A DNA stretch of 5,713 nt from CAVSZB01 sp964420395 (lineage in GTDB: Bacteria; Krumholzibacteriota; Krumholzibacteriia; LZORAL124-64-63): NCBI GenBank assembly GCA_964420395.1, contig CAYQTJ010000197.1, forward strand, positions 1 to 5,713, in the 5' to 3' direction. Below are positions 5,683 through 5,713 of the stretch, in pieces (the first letter of the stretch is position 1; every line of letters begins with the position of its first letter). The notes beneath the pieces are model-generated. The model was not told where the DNA came from, ran no database searches, and worked only from the letters and a program-made list of their open reading frames with translations. The position numbers and the translations under genes are program-made.

Positions 5683-5713
5683 GACGCCCGGCCCGGCCGG
5701 TCGCCCTCCGGGC

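Noticed and set aside
5681..5686. TTGACG as a -35 box
   Set aside because: No plausible -10 occurs 16-18 bases downstream; that sequence is CCCTCC-like.

Overview
This is a very GC-rich window carrying five genes, all on the plus strand. The organism is probably a Gram-negative bacterium with an outer membrane. Evidence for this is a C-terminal fragment of a sigma-54-type activator, a predicted beta-barrel protein ending in an aromatic residue, and a secreted enzyme with a FlgD-like/type IX-style C-terminal domain (NPFNPRT motif). High GC together with that C-terminal domain fits lineages around the FCB group, such as Eisenbacteria- or Krumholzibacteriota-like bacteria. That placement is inference; no rRNA or marker gene is present.

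Layout. Bases 1-228 hold the 3' end of a transcriptional activator with a Fis-type helix-turn-helix. A GC-rich hairpin without a T tract follows it (243-281). An unusually AT-rich leader (323-352) and two small dyads then precede an exported, all-helical repeat protein (461-1531). This protein consists of four tandem repeats of about 79 residues. Its stop overlaps the TTG start of a predicted outer-membrane beta-barrel (1528-2838), so the two are probably translationally coupled and work together in the cell envelope.

A good sigma-70-type promoter with an extended -10 (TGTTATAAT) lies at 2861-2889. It drives a secreted metallophosphoesterase (2943-4694) with four apparent domains and a full set of metal-binding motifs. 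A strong hairpin (4702-4739) separates this gene from a zinc-ribbon/methyltransferase-like protein (4797-5600) that lacks a recognisable glycine-rich SAM-binding motif. The last 113 bases hold a possible second extended -10 promoter (TGTTATCTT) pointing out of the window.

The layout suggests at least three transcription units: the activator, the repeat-protein/barrel pair, and the phosphoesterase. The methyltransferase-like gene is either read through from the phosphoesterase or separately expressed. No tRNA, rRNA, CRISPR array, insertion sequence or integrase was seen. The least explained element is the helical-repeat/beta-barrel pair. I found no clear evidence of a defence system or mobile element.
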